Part shown: one piece after another, positions 52,128-60,806 of the stretch | Position numbering within the stretch: the first letter of the stretch is position 1 | Layout: each line of letters opens with the position of its first letter | From: Streptomyces sp. TP-A0356 | GTDB taxonomy: Bacteria; Actinomycetota; Actinomycetes; Streptomycetales; Streptomycetaceae | Length of the DNA stretch: 64,000 nt | Reading direction: 5' to 3' | Assembly: GCF_001417775.1 (NCBI RefSeq) | Contig: NZ_BBZJ01000023.1 | Coordinates: 124,001 to 188,000, forward strand | Position numbers and translations under genes: made by a program | The notes under the pieces: generated by a model | What the model was told of the DNA's origin: nothing | Seen by the model: the letters and a program-made list of their open reading frames with translations, nothing else | Databases searched by the model: none

Positions 52128-53243
52128 ATGGCCGACACCGTCGGTTCCGCGACCGACACGGCGAAGGGCGGGTTCTCCCAAGTCGCCCAGAGCGAGGCGG
52201 TCGACCACCTCAAGAAGGAACTGCAGGGATACCTCACCGCCCAGGCCGAGAAACTGCTCGTCGGGGTGGGACGCAAGCTCGGCGAGACCACCCTCAAGCT
52301 CAACGACATCGCCGAGGGCAACAGCCCAGGCTTCGCTCAACTCGCCCTGGAGGGCGGGCGCAAGCTCGCCGAGGGCAAGGGCCCGCTGCGCGCCGTCCTG
52401 GAGACGGGCGCGAGCCAGGCCAAGGAGAAGGTCGGTGAGGCGGTCAAGGGCCTCTTCGGCGGCAAGAGCAAGCGCAAGGGCAAGGGCGGCAACAAGCCCA
52501 CGGTCATCATCGAGTCCATCGACGTCGGTGTGCCGGTGCGGACCGCCTACGACCAGTGGACCCAGTACCAGGACTTCACCACCTTCGCCAAGGGCGTGAA
52601 GAGCGCGAGCCGCATCGACGACACGACCTCCGACTGGACGGGCAAGATCTGGTGGTCCACCCGTAGCTGGAAGGGCCTCACGGTCGAGCAGATCCCCGAC
52701 TACAAGATCCAGTGGTCGTCGGAGGCCGCCAAGGGCACCCACAAGGGCGTCGTCACCTTCCACAGGCTCGACGACAACCTCACCCGCATCCTGCTGGTGA
52801 TGGAGTACTACCCCAGCGGCTTCTTCGAGAAGACCGCCAACATCTGGCGGGCCCAGGGCCGCCGGGTACGCCTCGACTTCAAGAACTTCGACCGCTACAT
52901 CACCCTCAAGGGCGAGGCGGAGGACGGCTGGCGCGGCGAGATCCGCGACGGCGAGGTCGTCCGCACCCACGAGGAGGCGATCGAGGAGGAGGAGAGCGAG
53001 CAGGAAGTGGGCCCCGAGGGTGCCGAGGGGGAGGAAGAGGAACCCGAGGGCGAGTACGAGGAAGAGGAAGAGCCCGAGGAGGAGCCGGAGGGCGAGTACG
53101 AGGAAGAGGAAGAGCCGGAGGAGGAGTACGAAGGCGAGGACGAGGGCGAGGGCGAGTACGCCGAGGAGGAAGACGAAGGGGAGTACGAGCAAGAGGGCGA
53201 CGAGCGTGAGGACGAGCGGGCGGGCGCCGGGAGCCGGCGATGA
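52128..53243 (+). CDS. gvpZ: Gas vesicle cluster SRPBCC protein GvpZ with acidic tail
   Basis: The protein has 371 aa from the ATG at 52128, with GGGAGG at a normal distance; the GTG at 52122 is too close to it. A helical N-terminal part (about 1-120) precedes an SRPBCC/cyclase-like domain (about 125-265: VIIESIDVGVPVRTAYDQWT, KGVVTFHRLDDNLTRILLVM, WRAQGRRVRLDFKNFDRYI). The last 85 residues are almost entirely Glu, Gly, Tyr and Asp, including two copies of a 14-residue unit EPEGEYEEEEEPEE. It matches gvpZ by position. Its function is unknown. Confidence 0.82.
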   Translation: MADTVGSATDTAKGGFSQVAQSEAVDHLKKELQGYLTAQAEKLLVGVGRKLGETTLKLNDIAEGNSPGFAQLALEGGRKLAEGKGPLRAVLETGASQAKEKVGEAVKGLFGGKSKRKGKGGNKPTVIIESIDVGVPVRTAYDQWTQYQDFTTFAKGVKSASRIDDTTSDWTGKIWWSTRSWKGLTVEQIPDYKIQWSSEAAKGTHKGVVTFHRLDDNLTRILLVMEYYPSGFFEKTANIWRAQGRRVRLDFKNFDRYITLKGEAEDGWRGEIRDGEVVRTHEEAIEEEESEQEVGPEGAEGEEEEPEGEYEEEEEPEEEPEGEYEEEEEPEEEYEGEDEGEGEYAEEEDEGEYEQEGDEREDERAGAGSRR

Positions 53244-53599
53244 CGACGCCCCGCAGGCTTCCGGACCCCTACGGCGGACCCAGCAGCGGTGCCAGCCTCG
53301 CCGACATCCTTGAACGGGTGCTCGACAAGGGTGTGGTGATCGCCGGCGACATCCGGATCAATCTGCTGGACATCGAACTCCTCACCATCAAGCTGCGGCT
53401 GATCGTCGCCTCGGTCGACAAGGCCAAGGAGATGGGCATCGACTGGTGGGAGGACGACCCGGCGCTGTCCTCCCGCGCCCGGCGCCAGGAACTGACCCGG
53501 GAGAACGCCGAGTTGCGCGCCCGTCTCGAGCGCCTGGAAGCTGGCCTTGCCGAGGAACAGTTGGAAGAGGCGCACGGCAGGAAGGAGTCGTCACGGTGA
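53240..53599 (+). CDS. gvpJ: Gas vesicle protein GvpJ
   Basis: A 119-aa member of the GvpA/J/M group: SLADILERVLDKGVVIAGDI then RINLLDIELLTIKLRLIVAS forms the core (about 19-58), followed by a WW-containing linker and a coiled-coil tail (ENAELRARLERLEAGLAEEQ). Compared with gvpA the tail is coiled-coil, which is why I call it J. GvpJ is a minor component, probably at the tips. The start overlaps the gvpZ stop. Confidence 0.87.
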   Translation: MTTPRRLPDPYGGPSSGASLADILERVLDKGVVIAGDIRINLLDIELLTIKLRLIVASVDKAKEMGIDWWEDDPALSSRARRQELTRENAELRARLERLEAGLAEEQLEEAHGRKESSR

Positions 53600-54369
53600 C
53601 CGCGCTGCGGTACGTCTACGCGGTCTGCCGCCCCCTCGACGCGCCTCTCCAGGCCCAGTTGACGGGGGTGGCGGGTGCTCCCCCGCGGCAGTTGGAGCAC
53701 CACGGCCTCATCGCCGTGCTCAGCCAGGTCCCGGAGGAGGACTTCGCCGAGGGGCCGCTCAAGGCGCATCTGGAGGACCTGGAGTGGCTCACCGCCACGG
53801 CCCGCGCCCACCAGAACGTGATCGACGCGCTCACCGGCGTCACCACCCCGCTGCCGCTGCGGCTGGGCACCGTGTTCCGGGACGACAGCGGCGTCCGCGT
53901 GATGATGGAGGAACGCGAGGAGGACTTCCGCCGCGCCCTGGACCGGCTGGAGGGACGCGTCGAATGGGGCGTCAAGGTCTACGTCGGCGACAGCACGACG
54001 GAGACGGCGGCGAGCGGCAGCCCCGCCGCGAAGCCCGCCTCCGGACGCGATTACCTCCGGCAACGGCGCACGCGCACCCTGGCGCAGGACGAATTGTGGC
54101 AGAAGGCCGAGGAATACGCGCGCCGACTGCATCGAACGCTCGCGGAACAGGCCGAGGACTGCCGGCTGCACGCCCCGCAGAACGCCGCTCTTTCCGGCGC
54201 CTCGGGCCGCAACGTGCTCAATGCTTCCTATCTGGTGCCACGGGAGCGTTCCGAGGAATTCGTCGAATTGGTGGACCGCTACGAGGACGACACTCCTGGA
54301 ATCCGGGTCGAGCTCACCGGTCCCTGGGCGGCCTACTCCTTCACCGGACTGACGGAAGGAGCCGAGTGA
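53596..54369 (+). CDS. gvpL: Gas vesicle protein GvpL (GvpF/GvpL family)
   Basis: The protein has 257 aa from a GTG overlapping the gvpJ stop. It starts TALRYVYAVCRPLDAPLQAQ and has EWLTATARAHQNVIDALTGV, PLRLGTVFRDDSGVRVMMEE, VEWGVKVYVGD and NVLNASYLVPRERSEEFVEL, all GvpF/L signatures. It is the second F/L-family protein of the operon, and such proteins interact with several other Gvp proteins. It is followed, again with overlap, by gvpS. Confidence 0.92.
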   Translation: MTALRYVYAVCRPLDAPLQAQLTGVAGAPPRQLEHHGLIAVLSQVPEEDFAEGPLKAHLEDLEWLTATARAHQNVIDALTGVTTPLPLRLGTVFRDDSGVRVMMEEREEDFRRALDRLEGRVEWGVKVYVGDSTTETAASGSPAAKPASGRDYLRQRRTRTLAQDELWQKAEEYARRLHRTLAEQAEDCRLHAPQNAALSGASGRNVLNASYLVPRERSEEFVELVDRYEDDTPGIRVELTGPWAAYSFTGLTEGAE

Positions 54370-54560
54370 TCGCCGTCGAACACCGGGAGATCGCCCTCGT
54401 CGACCTGCTCGACCGGCTGCTCGCGGGTGGGGTCGTCATCACCGGCGACATCACGCTGCGCATCGCGGACGTCGACCTCGTCCGCATCGATCTGAACGCC
54501 CTGATCAGCTCGGTCAACGCCCAAGTACCCTCGCCCTGGCCGGAGGCCACAGGACCATGA
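54366..54560 (+). CDS. gvpS: Gas vesicle protein GvpS (GvpA/J-like)
   Basis: A 64-aa protein from a GTG overlapping the gvpL stop. It is almost only the GvpA core: ALVDLLDRLLAGGVVITGDI then TLRIADVDLVRIDLNALISS. It lacks the tails seen in GvpA and GvpJ. Probably a minor wall or nucleation component. Confidence 0.88.
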   Translation: MIAVEHREIALVDLLDRLLAGGVVITGDITLRIADVDLVRIDLNALISSVNAQVPSPWPEATGP

Positions 54561-54856
54561 CAGACAGCACGTCCGACAGGCCGCGCCACCGGCTGGACCT
54601 GGAGCCCGACACCGTCGAACGCGACCTCGTCAAGCTGGTGCTGACCGTCGTCGAACTGCTCCGCCAGCTGATGGAGCGGCAGGCGGTGCGCCGCTTCGAC
54701 ACGGGGGAGCTGACCGAGGAGCAGGAGGAGCGGATCGGGCTGACGCTGATGCTCCTGGAGGACCGTATGGGTGAACTGCGTGAGCGCTACGGACTGCGGC
54801 CCGAGGACCTGAATCTGGACCTCGGGCCGCTTGGACCGTTGCTTCCGCGTGACTGA
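54557..54856 (+). CDS. gvpK: Gas vesicle protein GvpK
   Basis: A 99-aa protein with LDLEPDTVERDLVKLVLTVV then ELLRQLMERQAVRRFDTGEL and LMLLEDRMGELRERYGLRPE, the GvpK family pattern. It closes the vesicle operon and overlaps gvpS by 4 bp. GvpK is an essential accessory protein of unknown detail. A terminator follows 18 bp downstream. Confidence 0.92.
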   Translation: MTDSTSDRPRHRLDLEPDTVERDLVKLVLTVVELLRQLMERQAVRRFDTGELTEEQEERIGLTLMLLEDRMGELRERYGLRPEDLNLDLGPLGPLLPRD

Positions 54857-54874
54857 TCGCCGATGGATCCCGAA

Positions 54875-54915
54875 CGCCCGGTGGACCGGGTCGTCCGACC
54901 AAGGTCCACCGGGCG
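54875..54915. terminator. Terminator of the gas vesicle operon
   Basis: Arms cgcccggtggacc (54875-54887) and ggtccaccgggcg (54903-54915) form a perfect 13-bp stem with a 15-nt loop, between gvpK and the convergent small hydrophobic-protein gene. It would serve both. Confidence 0.85.
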
Positions 54916-54949
54916 ATCGGCATCCGGTGCCGGACGGATCACCGACCGG

Positions 54950-55120
54950 TCACCATCGATACCATCGGCCTCGCCCTCCGGCCGCGGTCGTGCCGCGCAC
55001 CAGGAATCCCAGCAGCCAGAGCACGAGCACCGCCAAAGCGATCCACCACAGCAGTTTCACCGCGAATCCGGCGCCGAAGAGAATCAGGACCAGCAGAAGA
55101 ACCAGCAGGATAGGAACCAT
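54950..55120 (-). CDS. Small hydrophobic membrane protein
   Basis: A 56-aa protein from the ATG at 55120, preceded by a near-ideal AGGAGGTCACACA ribosome-binding site. Two transmembrane segments (VPILLVLLLVLILFGAGFAV, WWIALAVLVLWLLGFLV) are followed by a short GGRGRW tail. Similar 45-60 aa hydrophobic proteins are widespread in Streptomyces and unstudied. It lies between convergent terminator and methyltransferase gene. Confidence 0.8.
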   Translation of the reverse strand: MVPILLVLLLVLILFGAGFAVKLLWWIALAVLVLWLLGFLVRGTTAAGGRGRWYRW

Positions 55121-55161
55121 TGTGTGACCTCCTGCCTGCCGAGTTTCCCGAAAGTCGAGAA

Positions 55162-55977
55162 TTAGACGTCCTTTCGGCAAAGAATCTCTCCGTGCAGTAC
55201 GGAGAACCAGGCGTCGTCCTGCTTCCCCCATTCCCGCCAGGCCGCCGAGACCGCCCGCAACCGCTCGGGGGTCGCATGGCCCCCCTCGACCGCGTGGTCC
55301 GCGTATGCGGAGGCGAGCGTGCGGTCGGCCCACAGCTCACTCCACCAGGCCCGCTCCTCGGCGGTGGCATAGGTCCAGGTGCCGGACGTGGCGGTGATGT
55401 CGCTGAGGCCCGCCCGCATCGCCCATGACTTCAGCCGCCGGCCCGCGTCCGGTTCGCCGCCGTTGGCGCGGGCCACCCGCCGGTACAGATCCAGCCAGTC
55501 GTCGAGTCCCTCGGACGGCGGATACCAGCTCATCGCCGCGTAGTCCGCGTCGCGGACCGCGATGAACCCGCCCGGCCTGGTGACCCGGCGCATCTCCCGC
55601 AGCGCCCGTACGGGGTCGCCCACGTGCTGGAGCACCTGGTGGGCGTGGACCACGCAGAACGTGTCGTCCGGGTACTCCAGCGCGTGCACGTCCGCGACCG
55701 CGAAGTCCACGTTGGTCAGGCCACGGACGGCGGCCGTGGCCCGGGCCTGCTCCAGGACGCCCGGCGCCCGGTCGACGCCGGTGACATGGCCCTGGGGCAC
55801 CAGCGCCGCCAGGTCCGCGGTGATGGTGCCCGGCCCGCAGCCGATGTCCAGGATCCGCATGTGCGGCTTGAGCGAGTCGAGGAGGTACGCCGCGGAGTTG
55901 GCGGCGGTCCGCCAGGTGTGCGAGCGCAGCACGGACTCATGGTGGCCGTGCGTGTAGACGGCCGTCTCCTTCGACAT
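55162..55977 (-). CDS. UbiE-like class I methyltransferase
   Basis: The protein has 271 aa from the ATG at 55977. Motif I is ILDIGCGPG (42-50), with GVDRAPGVLEQARATA and the post-I ADVHALEYPDDTFCVVHAHQ then VLQHVGDPVRAL, typical of UbiE/Methyltransf_11 enzymes. The C-terminal part (WRREWGKQDDAWF-like end) is family-specific. The acceptor is unknown. A 200-bp upstream region contains a possible promoter near 56080-56100 but no gene. Confidence 0.87.
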   Translation of the reverse strand: MSKETAVYTHGHHESVLRSHTWRTAANSAAYLLDSLKPHMRILDIGCGPGTITADLAALVPQGHVTGVDRAPGVLEQARATAAVRGLTNVDFAVADVHALEYPDDTFCVVHAHQVLQHVGDPVRALREMRRVTRPGGFIAVRDADYAAMSWYPPSEGLDDWLDLYRRVARANGGEPDAGRRLKSWAMRAGLSDITATSGTWTYATAEERAWWSELWADRTLASAYADHAVEGGHATPERLRAVSAAWREWGKQDDAWFSVLHGEILCRKDV

Positions 55978-56183
55978 GACCTGCCTCTTCCCGTCGGTGT
56001 TCCCGTCGTACGGACCCCGACGGCGTCGCCGCGGGGCGGTACGCATCACCGTAGGCCTTCATGTCGAATGATGAGACCCACGTCTTGCTATATGGACAAT
56101 AGGTGTGGGCTGACGAAGCCCGACGACTGATCGGTCACTGCCCGCTCATCGCCGGTGCCCCATCGCCGGTGCCCCATCGGTGG

Positions 56184-57677
56184 TCACCTGAAGGGCAGCG
56201 GGCGATAGACCGTCAGCGCCTCCGGCAGCTTCTCGAGCGTCACCTCGCCCTCCACCTCCGTCACTTCCCCGTCGTACGCGAGGGGTGTGCCCGGGGCCAC
56301 GCCGGTCAGGCGCAGGCGTCGCACCCGTTCCGCCGCGTGGACCGGAGACCGGGACAGCGGGCCCGCGAGGGCGGCGGACAGCAGCCGGGTGGCGGGACGG
56401 CGACCGCCGTGCACGACCCGTACGTCCAGCTTTCCGTCGGCCAGGTCGTAGCGGCGGGCGGGGGCGAGGCCCATGCGGTGGTACGTGCCGTTGCCGGCGA
56501 AGAGCAGCCACAGCGGGCGGGTCGTGCCGCCCAGGTCGACGTGCAGGGGGTGGCGGTCGGCGCGCAGGACGCGCAGCGCGGCCAGGACGCCGGCCGGCCA
56601 GCCGCCGATCCGGTGGGACCAGCGCTCCCGTTCGCGCACCAGTTCGGGGTACACGCCCAGGCTGCAGGTGTTGATGAAGCAGCCCTGGGTCGAGCCCGAA
56701 GAGAAGCGGCCCACGTCCACGCGGACGGCGTCACCCTGCTGGAGGGCGCGGACCAGATCGCGGGCGTCCTCGATGCCGAGGTCGAGCGCGAAGTGGTTCA
56801 GGGTGCCGCCCGGGAGGACGGCGAGCGGAAGGCCGTGGCGCAGGGCCACCTCGGCGGCGGTGTTCACCGTGCCGTCACCGCCGCACACGCCGAGGACGCG
56901 GGCCCGGGCGGCCGCCTTCTCCAACTCGGCGCGCACCTCGGACGGCTCGCACTCCACGGTCTCCGCGCCGGGAAGGGCGTCCCGCAGGGCGTTGATCCGG
57001 TCCGCGGTCCCCGAGCCCTTGTTCGCCACCATCACGAGCCCCGCACCGTCGGGCAGCGCGGGCGCGTCCGCGCGCGGGCGGCCGGGTGGCGGCATCAGAT
57101 CGCGAGTGGGCACCAGTCCGCGCACGGCGTAGGCGGCGCCCACGCCCAGGGCCGCCCCCGCCAGGACGTCGCTCGGGAAGTGGACGCCGGTGTAGACGCG
57201 GGAGACGGCGACGGCCGCGGCGAGCGGCGCGACGGCCGCGCCCCAGCCGCGCGACTCCAGGGCGACGCCCGCGGCGAAGGCGGCGGCCGAGGCGGAGTGA
57301 CCTGAGGGGAACGAGGTGGTGATCGGCTGGCGCTTGAGCCGGCGGACGGCAGGCACCGGGTCGAGCACCGGGCGGGTGCGGCGGACCGTTCGCTTGCCGA
57401 TGGTGTTGATGGTGGCCGAGGCGAGCGCGAGGGAGGCGACTCCACGGGCGGCGGCCCGTCGGGCGCGGGGGGTGCGCGCGGCGGTGATGGCCGCGGCCGT
57501 GGCGAACCACAGGACACCGTGGTTGGCGGCGCGGCTGAGTCGGGGCAGGACAGGGTCCGCGGCGGGCCAGTGGCGGGCGGCGACGGCCTCGAACAGACGG
57601 CAGTCCAAGGCGAGGAGCCGGTCGCGGAGCGGATGCGGGCCGGGCAGGCGGCGGGTGAGATCGACGTCTGGGGTCAT
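56184..57677 (-). CDS. Fusion of PAP2 phosphatase and diacylglycerol kinase-like domain
   Basis: The protein has 497 aa from the ATG at 57677. The N-terminal PAP2 domain is membrane-bound and has the three phosphatase motifs: KRTVRRTRP (95-103), PSGHS (124-128) and SRVYTGVHFPSD (159-170). The C-terminal lipid-kinase domain (about 212-497) has VCGGDGTVNTAAEVALRHG with GGDGT at 266-270 and PGGTLNHFALDLGI. It would dephosphorylate and phosphorylate lipid substrates, suggesting recycling of undecaprenyl or phosphatidate species. Such fusions are known in actinobacteria. A 14-bp direct repeat lies past its stop. Confidence 0.92.
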   Translation of the reverse strand: MTPDVDLTRRLPGPHPLRDRLLALDCRLFEAVAARHWPAADPVLPRLSRAANHGVLWFATAAAITAARTPRARRAAARGVASLALASATINTIGKRTVRRTRPVLDPVPAVRRLKRQPITTSFPSGHSASAAAFAAGVALESRGWGAAVAPLAAAVAVSRVYTGVHFPSDVLAGAALGVGAAYAVRGLVPTRDLMPPPGRPRADAPALPDGAGLVMVANKGSGTADRINALRDALPGAETVECEPSEVRAELEKAAARARVLGVCGGDGTVNTAAEVALRHGLPLAVLPGGTLNHFALDLGIEDARDLVRALQQGDAVRVDVGRFSSGSTQGCFINTCSLGVYPELVRERERWSHRIGGWPAGVLAALRVLRADRHPLHVDLGGTTRPLWLLFAGNGTYHRMGLAPARRYDLADGKLDVRVVHGGRRPATRLLSAALAGPLSRSPVHAAERVRRLRLTGVAPGTPLAYDGEVTEVEGEVTLEKLPEALTVYRPLPFR

Positions 57678-57876
57678 GGGAGCCGGATACCCCGGGACGG
57701 ACGAACCGTGCGGGCGCCCTCCGGTGCGGCCGAACTGCTGCCCTCCTCCCTCGCGACAAGCCGCCAAGTGGCGGACGGGTCCCGCGTTCGAGCGGCTTCG
57801 GGCCGATACCGGCAGTGGCGGCGGCGACGCGATAACCGTTTGCCCGGCCTCCGCGCGCCCGCCCACAATGCGCCGC

Positions 57877-59496
57877 ATGGGACATCTGGAAGCCGCGCAC
57901 CTCGAGTACCACCTCCCGGACGGAAGGCCGTTGCTCGGCGATGTGTCCTTCCGGGTCGGCGAGGGCGCGGTCGTCGCGCTCGTCGGGCCCAACGGGGCGG
58001 GAAAGACGACCCTGTTGCGACTGATCTCCGGTGAGCTCGAACCGCACGGCGGGACGGTCACCACCAGCGGGGGACTCGGTGTCATGCGGCAGTTCGTGGG
58101 GTCCGTGCGGGACGAGACGACCGTACGGGACCTGCTGGTGTCGGTCGCCTCGCCCCGTGTCCGCGACGCCGCCCGCGCCGTCGACGCCGCCGAGCACGCC
58201 GTCATGACCGTCGACGACGAGGCCGCCCAGCTCCGCTACGCACAGGCCCTCGCCGACTGGGCCGAGGCCCGCGGCTACGAGGCCGAGACCCTGTGGGACA
58301 TCTGCACCACGGCCGCCCTCGGCGTCCCGTACGAGAAGGCGCAGTGGCGCCTGGTCCGCACCCTCTCCGGCGGCGAGCAGAAGCGGCTCGTCCTCGAAGC
58401 GCTGTTGCGCGGCACCGACGAGGTGCTGCTCCTCGACGAGCCCGACAACTACCTGGACGTGCCCGGGAAACGATGGCTTGAGGAGCGGCTCGCCCAGACC
58501 CGCAAGACCGTGCTCTTCGTCTCCCACGACCGGGAACTGCTCGCCCGGGCCGCCGAGAAGGTCGTCAGCGTCGAGCCGGGGCCCGCGGGCGCCGACGCCT
58601 GGGTGCACGGCGGGAGCTTCGCGACGTACCACGAGGCCCGCCGCGAGCGGTTCGCCCGGTTCGAGGAGCTGCGCCGCCGCTGGGACGAGAAGCACGCCCA
58701 GTTGAAGAAGCTCGTGCTGACGCTCCGTCAAGCCGCCGAGGTCAGTGCCGACATGGCCTCGCGCTATCGGGCCGCCCAGACCCGGCTGCGGAAGTACGAG
58801 GAGGCCGGGCCGCCTCCCGAGCCGCCGCGCGATCAGGACATCACCATGCGGCTGAAGGGCGGCCGTACCGGAGTCCGGGCCATCACCTGCGAGGGACTGG
58901 AACTCACCGGACTGATGAAACCCTTCGACCTCGAGGTGTTCTACGGCGAACGCGTCGCCGTCCTCGGCTCCAACGGCTCCGGCAAGTCGCACTTCCTGCG
59001 CCTCCTCGCCAGCGACGACGTCGACCACACCGGAGTGTGGCGGCTCGGCGCCCGCGTGGTACCGGGCCACTTCGCCCAGACCCACGCCCACCCGGAACTG
59101 GAGGGCCGCAGCCTCCTCGACATCCTCTGGAAGGACCACTCCCAGGACCGCGGGGCCGCCATGTCCCGGCTGCGGCGCTACGAGCTGACCGGCCAGGGCG
59201 AACAGTCCTTCGACCGGCTCTCCGGGGGCCAGCAGGCCCGGTTCCAGATCCTGCTCCTCGAACTGCGCGGAGCGACCGCCCTGCTGCTCGACGAGCCCAC
59301 CGACAACCTCGACCTGGAGTCCGCCGAGGCGCTCCAGGAGGGGTTGGAGGCCTTCGAGGGCACGGTCCTGGCCGTCACCCACGACCGCTGGTTCGCCCGC
59401 TCCTTCGATCACTACCTCGTCTTCGGCGCCGACGGCCGGGTGCGGGAGACGACGGAGCCGGTGTGGGACGAGCGGCGGGTGGCACGGGCACGCTGA
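57877..59496 (+). CDS. ABC-F family ATPase
   Basis: The protein has 539 aa from the ATG at 57877; the in-frame ATG at 57868 is equally possible, and neither has a clear Shine-Dalgarno, so a leaderless transcript is possible. Module one has GPNGAGKTT (37-45), LSGGEQKRL and LLLDEPDNYLD; module two has GSNGSGKSH (about 366), LSGGQQARF and LLLDEPTDNLDLES. The linker between modules (about 245-315) is charged and helical. There are no membrane segments, so it acts on ribosomes: translation rescue or antibiotic target protection. Confidence 0.9.
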   Translation: MGHLEAAHLEYHLPDGRPLLGDVSFRVGEGAVVALVGPNGAGKTTLLRLISGELEPHGGTVTTSGGLGVMRQFVGSVRDETTVRDLLVSVASPRVRDAARAVDAAEHAVMTVDDEAAQLRYAQALADWAEARGYEAETLWDICTTAALGVPYEKAQWRLVRTLSGGEQKRLVLEALLRGTDEVLLLDEPDNYLDVPGKRWLEERLAQTRKTVLFVSHDRELLARAAEKVVSVEPGPAGADAWVHGGSFATYHEARRERFARFEELRRRWDEKHAQLKKLVLTLRQAAEVSADMASRYRAAQTRLRKYEEAGPPPEPPRDQDITMRLKGGRTGVRAITCEGLELTGLMKPFDLEVFYGERVAVLGSNGSGKSHFLRLLASDDVDHTGVWRLGARVVPGHFAQTHAHPELEGRSLLDILWKDHSQDRGAAMSRLRRYELTGQGEQSFDRLSGGQQARFQILLLELRGATALLLDEPTDNLDLESAEALQEGLEAFEGTVLAVTHDRWFARSFDHYLVFGADGRVRETTEPVWDERRVARAR

Positions 59497-59536
59497 CACA
59501 CCGCCGGGGACGTCCGGGCGGACCGCGGACACCCGT

Positions 59537-59558
59537 GGGTGGGTCGCCTCGCCCACCC
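59537..59558. terminator. Hairpin between convergent ABC-F and baeRF2 genes
   Basis: Arms gggtggg (59537-59543) and cccaccc (59552-59558) form a 7-bp stem, 41 bp past the ABC-F stop. Moderate support for a shared terminator. Confidence 0.45.
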
Positions 59559-59614
59559 GCGCACGAGCGCGATCCGCCGCCCGGGGGCCGTCGCGAGCGT
59601 CCTACGGTCCCCGG

Positions 59615-60721
59615 CTACTCCCAGCGCAGCAGCGCGCCCACCCCGCCCGTCGGCACCTCGTCCGCCGTCGCGACCGTCACCGAGACGGCCACCGCCCCCG
59701 TCTCCGCCGCGGCACGCAGCAGCGCGTCGTCGGCGCGGGCCGGCCGGGCGTGCCGTTCGCCCAGCGCCTCCAGGTCCCTGCGGCGGATCGCGACCCGGTC
59801 CGGGGCCTCCCCGATCCACACCTCGCGGCGGGCGTCCGGAGCGTCCGGACAGATCAGGAGTTCGTCGATACGGTGTTCCCGCACCGCCTGGATGACCGCC
59901 GGCACGCCCTCGACCGCGCCCGTCCGCCCCTCCTCGTCGGGCGCCCGGGCGGCCAGGAAGCGCTCCAGCTCCTCGGCCGCGCGCTGGTGCACATGCTCGG
60001 CACGGATCCGCTCCACGTCACGGTCCAGCAGTCGGCCGCCCAAGCCGTGCGGCGCCTCGGCCACCCGGCCCCGGAGCCGGTGCGGCAGCCGCTCGCGCAC
60101 GGCGCGCCGCTCGCGCTCCTCGCCGACCAGGACCACCAGGTCGGCGCCGGTCTCCTCCTGGCAGACGGCGAGCGCGTCGGCGATCTCCGCCGCGTTGTGG
60201 TCCCAGGTGTTCTCCACCCGCAGCTGGAAGTGGCGTACCGACCAGTCGGCGCTGGTCGTACGGTGCAGGGGCCACTGCGTCCCGGTCACCGCGTCGGCGT
60301 CCCGGCTGCCCAGCGCCCCGCGCAGCTCGAACTCGGCGCCCCTGCGGTCGATGTACGCCACCACGCACACCGGGTCCTCGTCGGCCAGGTCCAGCAGCGG
60401 AGCCGTGTGCGGCAGCGGCGCCCAGTGGGCCGAGGAGCCGGGCGGGGCGGCGGCCAGGGGCGGATCGAGGACCACCTCGCCCGCACGGGCGAACAGAGCC
60501 CTGCCGTACGGCTCGGGGGTGTGGGCCAGCTCCGCGACCGCGGTCCGCACGGCCCGGCACGTCGGCTCGTCCGCGCCCTGCCCGGCCAGGTCGCGGGCGA
60601 GGGCCCGGGCGGTGAGGGCGCGCTCGTGGGGCGTGGACTCGGCGGGCCGGGAGGTGTCGACGTATACGGAGGCCCAGGGGCCAGGATGTTCGTACAGTGG
60701 ATGGAGAAAGGCGAGATCCAT
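59615..60721 (-). CDS. Rv2629/baeRF2-family ribosome-associated factor
   Basis: The protein has 368 aa from the ATG at 60721, with GGGAGGGAGCC upstream. It opens DLAFLHPLYEHPGPWASVYV, has ACVVAYIDRRGAEFEL-like strands (VCVVAYIDRRGAEFELRG) and ends with the eRF1-domain-3-like VPAVIQAVREHRIDELLICP. This is the baeRF family 2, homologous to archaeal/eukaryotic release factor 1; a mycobacterial relative binds ribosomes as a hibernation factor of the Balon group. A similar role on stalled or dormant ribosomes is likely. It faces the ABC-F gene. Confidence 0.85.
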   Translation of the reverse strand: MDLAFLHPLYEHPGPWASVYVDTSRPAESTPHERALTARALARDLAGQGADEPTCRAVRTAVAELAHTPEPYGRALFARAGEVVLDPPLAAAPPGSSAHWAPLPHTAPLLDLADEDPVCVVAYIDRRGAEFELRGALGSRDADAVTGTQWPLHRTTSADWSVRHFQLRVENTWDHNAAEIADALAVCQEETGADLVVLVGEERERRAVRERLPHRLRGRVAEAPHGLGGRLLDRDVERIRAEHVHQRAAEELERFLAARAPDEEGRTGAVEGVPAVIQAVREHRIDELLICPDAPDARREVWIGEAPDRVAIRRRDLEALGERHARPARADDALLRAAAETGAVAVSVTVATADEVPTGGVGALLRWE

Positions 60722-60806
60722 GGCTCCCTCCCGGATGCCGCTCGGGGTACTGCTATCCGGGCGGGTACCCGGACCACACCGGGGAACACGACGAGCGGGG
60801 TACACC

